From: Mageeibacillus sp. UBA6976
GTDB taxonomy: Bacteria > Bacillota > Clostridia > Saccharofermentanales > Saccharofermentanaceae
Assembly (NCBI GenBank): GCA_002450155.1
Contig: DJYO01000027.1
Coordinates: 124,001-188,000 of the forward strand
Length of the DNA stretch: 64,000 nt
Direction of reading: 5' to 3'
The translations under genes and the position numbers were made by a program. Numbering within the stretch: position 1 is the stretch's first letter; each line of letters starts with the position of its first letter. Of this stretch, positions 63,671 to 64,000 are shown piece after piece. The notes below the pieces were generated by a model. It was given only the letters and a program-made list of their open reading frames with translations, had not been told where the DNA came from and did no database searches.

Positions 63671-63802
63671 TTGACACTCCACACGACTGTCTAAAGTCGT
63701 TGGATTCTTGTTTCAGCGACCACTACATTGCTACAAAAGCTTTAGTTTTACACGGTCTCCACAAGCGTAAATTTCCGTATGCCCTACGGTATTTGTCGGT
63801 AT
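63671..63802 (-). ncRNA. probable omega-RNA region (3' tail of tnpB to element end)
   Basis: In IS200/IS605 elements the guide RNA of TnpB covers the 3' end of tnpB and the non-coding tail up to the right end, and the flanking genomic bases serve as guide. This 132-base tail has the right position and ends in the hairpin at 63683-63700. The RNA boundaries are inferred, not seen. Confidence 0.5.
63683..63700. repeat. right-end hairpin of the IS200/IS605 element
   Basis: ACGACT and AGTCGT form a perfect 6-bp stem with a 6-base loop, flanked by CCA on one side and TGG on the other that could extend it. Subterminal hairpins of this kind are recognised by the single-strand transposase TnpA. Confidence 0.75.
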
Positions 63803-64000
63803 TCAGGCTACTGAAAGCCCCTTTTTTAAGATGTTTATGCTTGCGTTGGTGTCCCTGTTGTGCTTTGTATGGCAATTAGGACATTCCCATTCTCTAATAG
63901 AGAGATTCTTTACCAGTGGATTTTTGTATCCGCAACATGAGCAGGTCTGACTGCTTGGGTACATAGTAGGTACTTTGATTATGTCGTTTCCGTACCACAA
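63803..64000 (-). CDS. TnpB/OrfB-like RNA-guided nuclease, C-terminal fragment
   Basis: The last 65 codons of the gene; the rest lies beyond the right edge, and the first visible codon (TTG) is an internal Leu, not a start. Seen are the zinc ribbon (QTCSCCGYKN then WECPNCHTKHNRD, two C-x-x-C pairs) and the last RuvC acid in RDTNASINIL, the standard end of IS200/IS605 OrfB (TnpB). TnpB cuts DNA beside the element as directed by its omega-RNA. Whether the protein is intact cannot be judged here. Confidence 0.9.
   Translation of the reverse strand: MWYGNDIIKVPTMYPSSQTCSCCGYKNPLVKNLSIREWECPNCHTKHNRDTNASINILKKGLSVA

Larger units (their letters stand above)
63671..64000 (-). mobile_element. IS200/IS605-type element, right end and 3' part of tnpB
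   Basis: The tnpB-like gene enters from the right edge and is followed by a 132-base non-coding tail. The tail ends in a typical IS200/IS605 right-end structure: AGAATCC, a hairpin ACGACT-6-AGTCGT, then GTGGAGTGTCAA on the minus strand, with the predicted element boundary after TCAA (plus-strand 63671). The element's other end and any tnpA are outside the window. It is inserted about 35 bases upstream of the -35 box of the ECF operon. Confidence 0.8.

Noticed and set aside
63786..63797. A TTTGTCGGTA copy after the tnpB stop
   Set aside because: It is a single copy with no phased partner or -10 box at the right distance, and it lies in the mobile element.

Overview
The window comes from a Firmicute, most likely an anaerobic gut- or rumen-type member of the Clostridia. 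The evidence is the moderate-GC, densely packed genome; strong GGAGG ribosome binding sites; PASTA kinase/PP2C, MreC/MreD/PBP2, YerC and sortase/LPXTG genes; ~400-residue PRPP synthetases; and an encoded tRNA CCA end. The family cannot be fixed from the sequence alone. Most genes are housekeeping genes in long minus-strand operons.

Left part (1-7400): a minus-strand operon aspartate aminotransferase - purB - cysteine desulfurase - thiI (cut by the left edge), with a clear sigma-A promoter at 4014-4042; yraN; then a plus-strand pair encoding a degenerate GGDEF/EAL protein and a second PLP aminotransferase. Next (7386-13703) is a minus-strand surface operon: a DUF5688 protein, a 1531-residue LPXTG adhesin (NlpC/P60-like domain, Cna-B domains, three VaFE domains) and its sortase. 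An intrinsic terminator sits inside the apparent leader of this operon.

13771-28318 is a long translation, envelope and signalling operon: small membrane protein, YerC-like regulator, secA, purine nucleoside phosphorylase, ahcY, def, fmt, rsmB, rlmN, prpC, prkC, rsgA, rpe, thiN. 28394-31030 is an orphan mini-operon of TadE/TadG-like pseudopilins. pheST follows, then small accessory genes (lipoprotein, nitroreductase, DHH phosphoesterase, metallo-beta-lactamase, a degenerate methylglyoxal-synthase-like protein), then mrdA/mreD/mreC, a SEC-C protein, icd, holA, a GH25 lipoprotein and comEC.

49193-54606 on the plus strand carries engB, a tandem pair of divergent PRPP synthetases, a small membrane protein and rqcH. 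The minus strand then holds ruvC-ruvA-ruvB-queH-MATE, a pyrimidine nucleoside phosphorylase, tRNA-Lys(CTT), and an ECF S-component / Gfo-Idh-MocA / AGCS symporter operon. The right edge cuts an IS200/IS605-type element carrying a tnpB-like gene.

The most notable non-coding signal is shared by the orphan pseudopilin operon and comEC. Both have helically phased TTTGTCG repeats (10- or 20-bp spacing) placed at exactly the same distance from a -10 box without a good -35. This looks like one activator controlling pseudopilus and DNA-uptake genes. Other points of interest are the leader terminator of the adhesin operon, the PRPP synthetase pair that differs at a catalytic lysine, a helix-turn-helix interrupted by a basic insertion in the YerC homologue, a probably leaderless ECF operon, and a terminator-like hairpin built from the sortase active-site codons.
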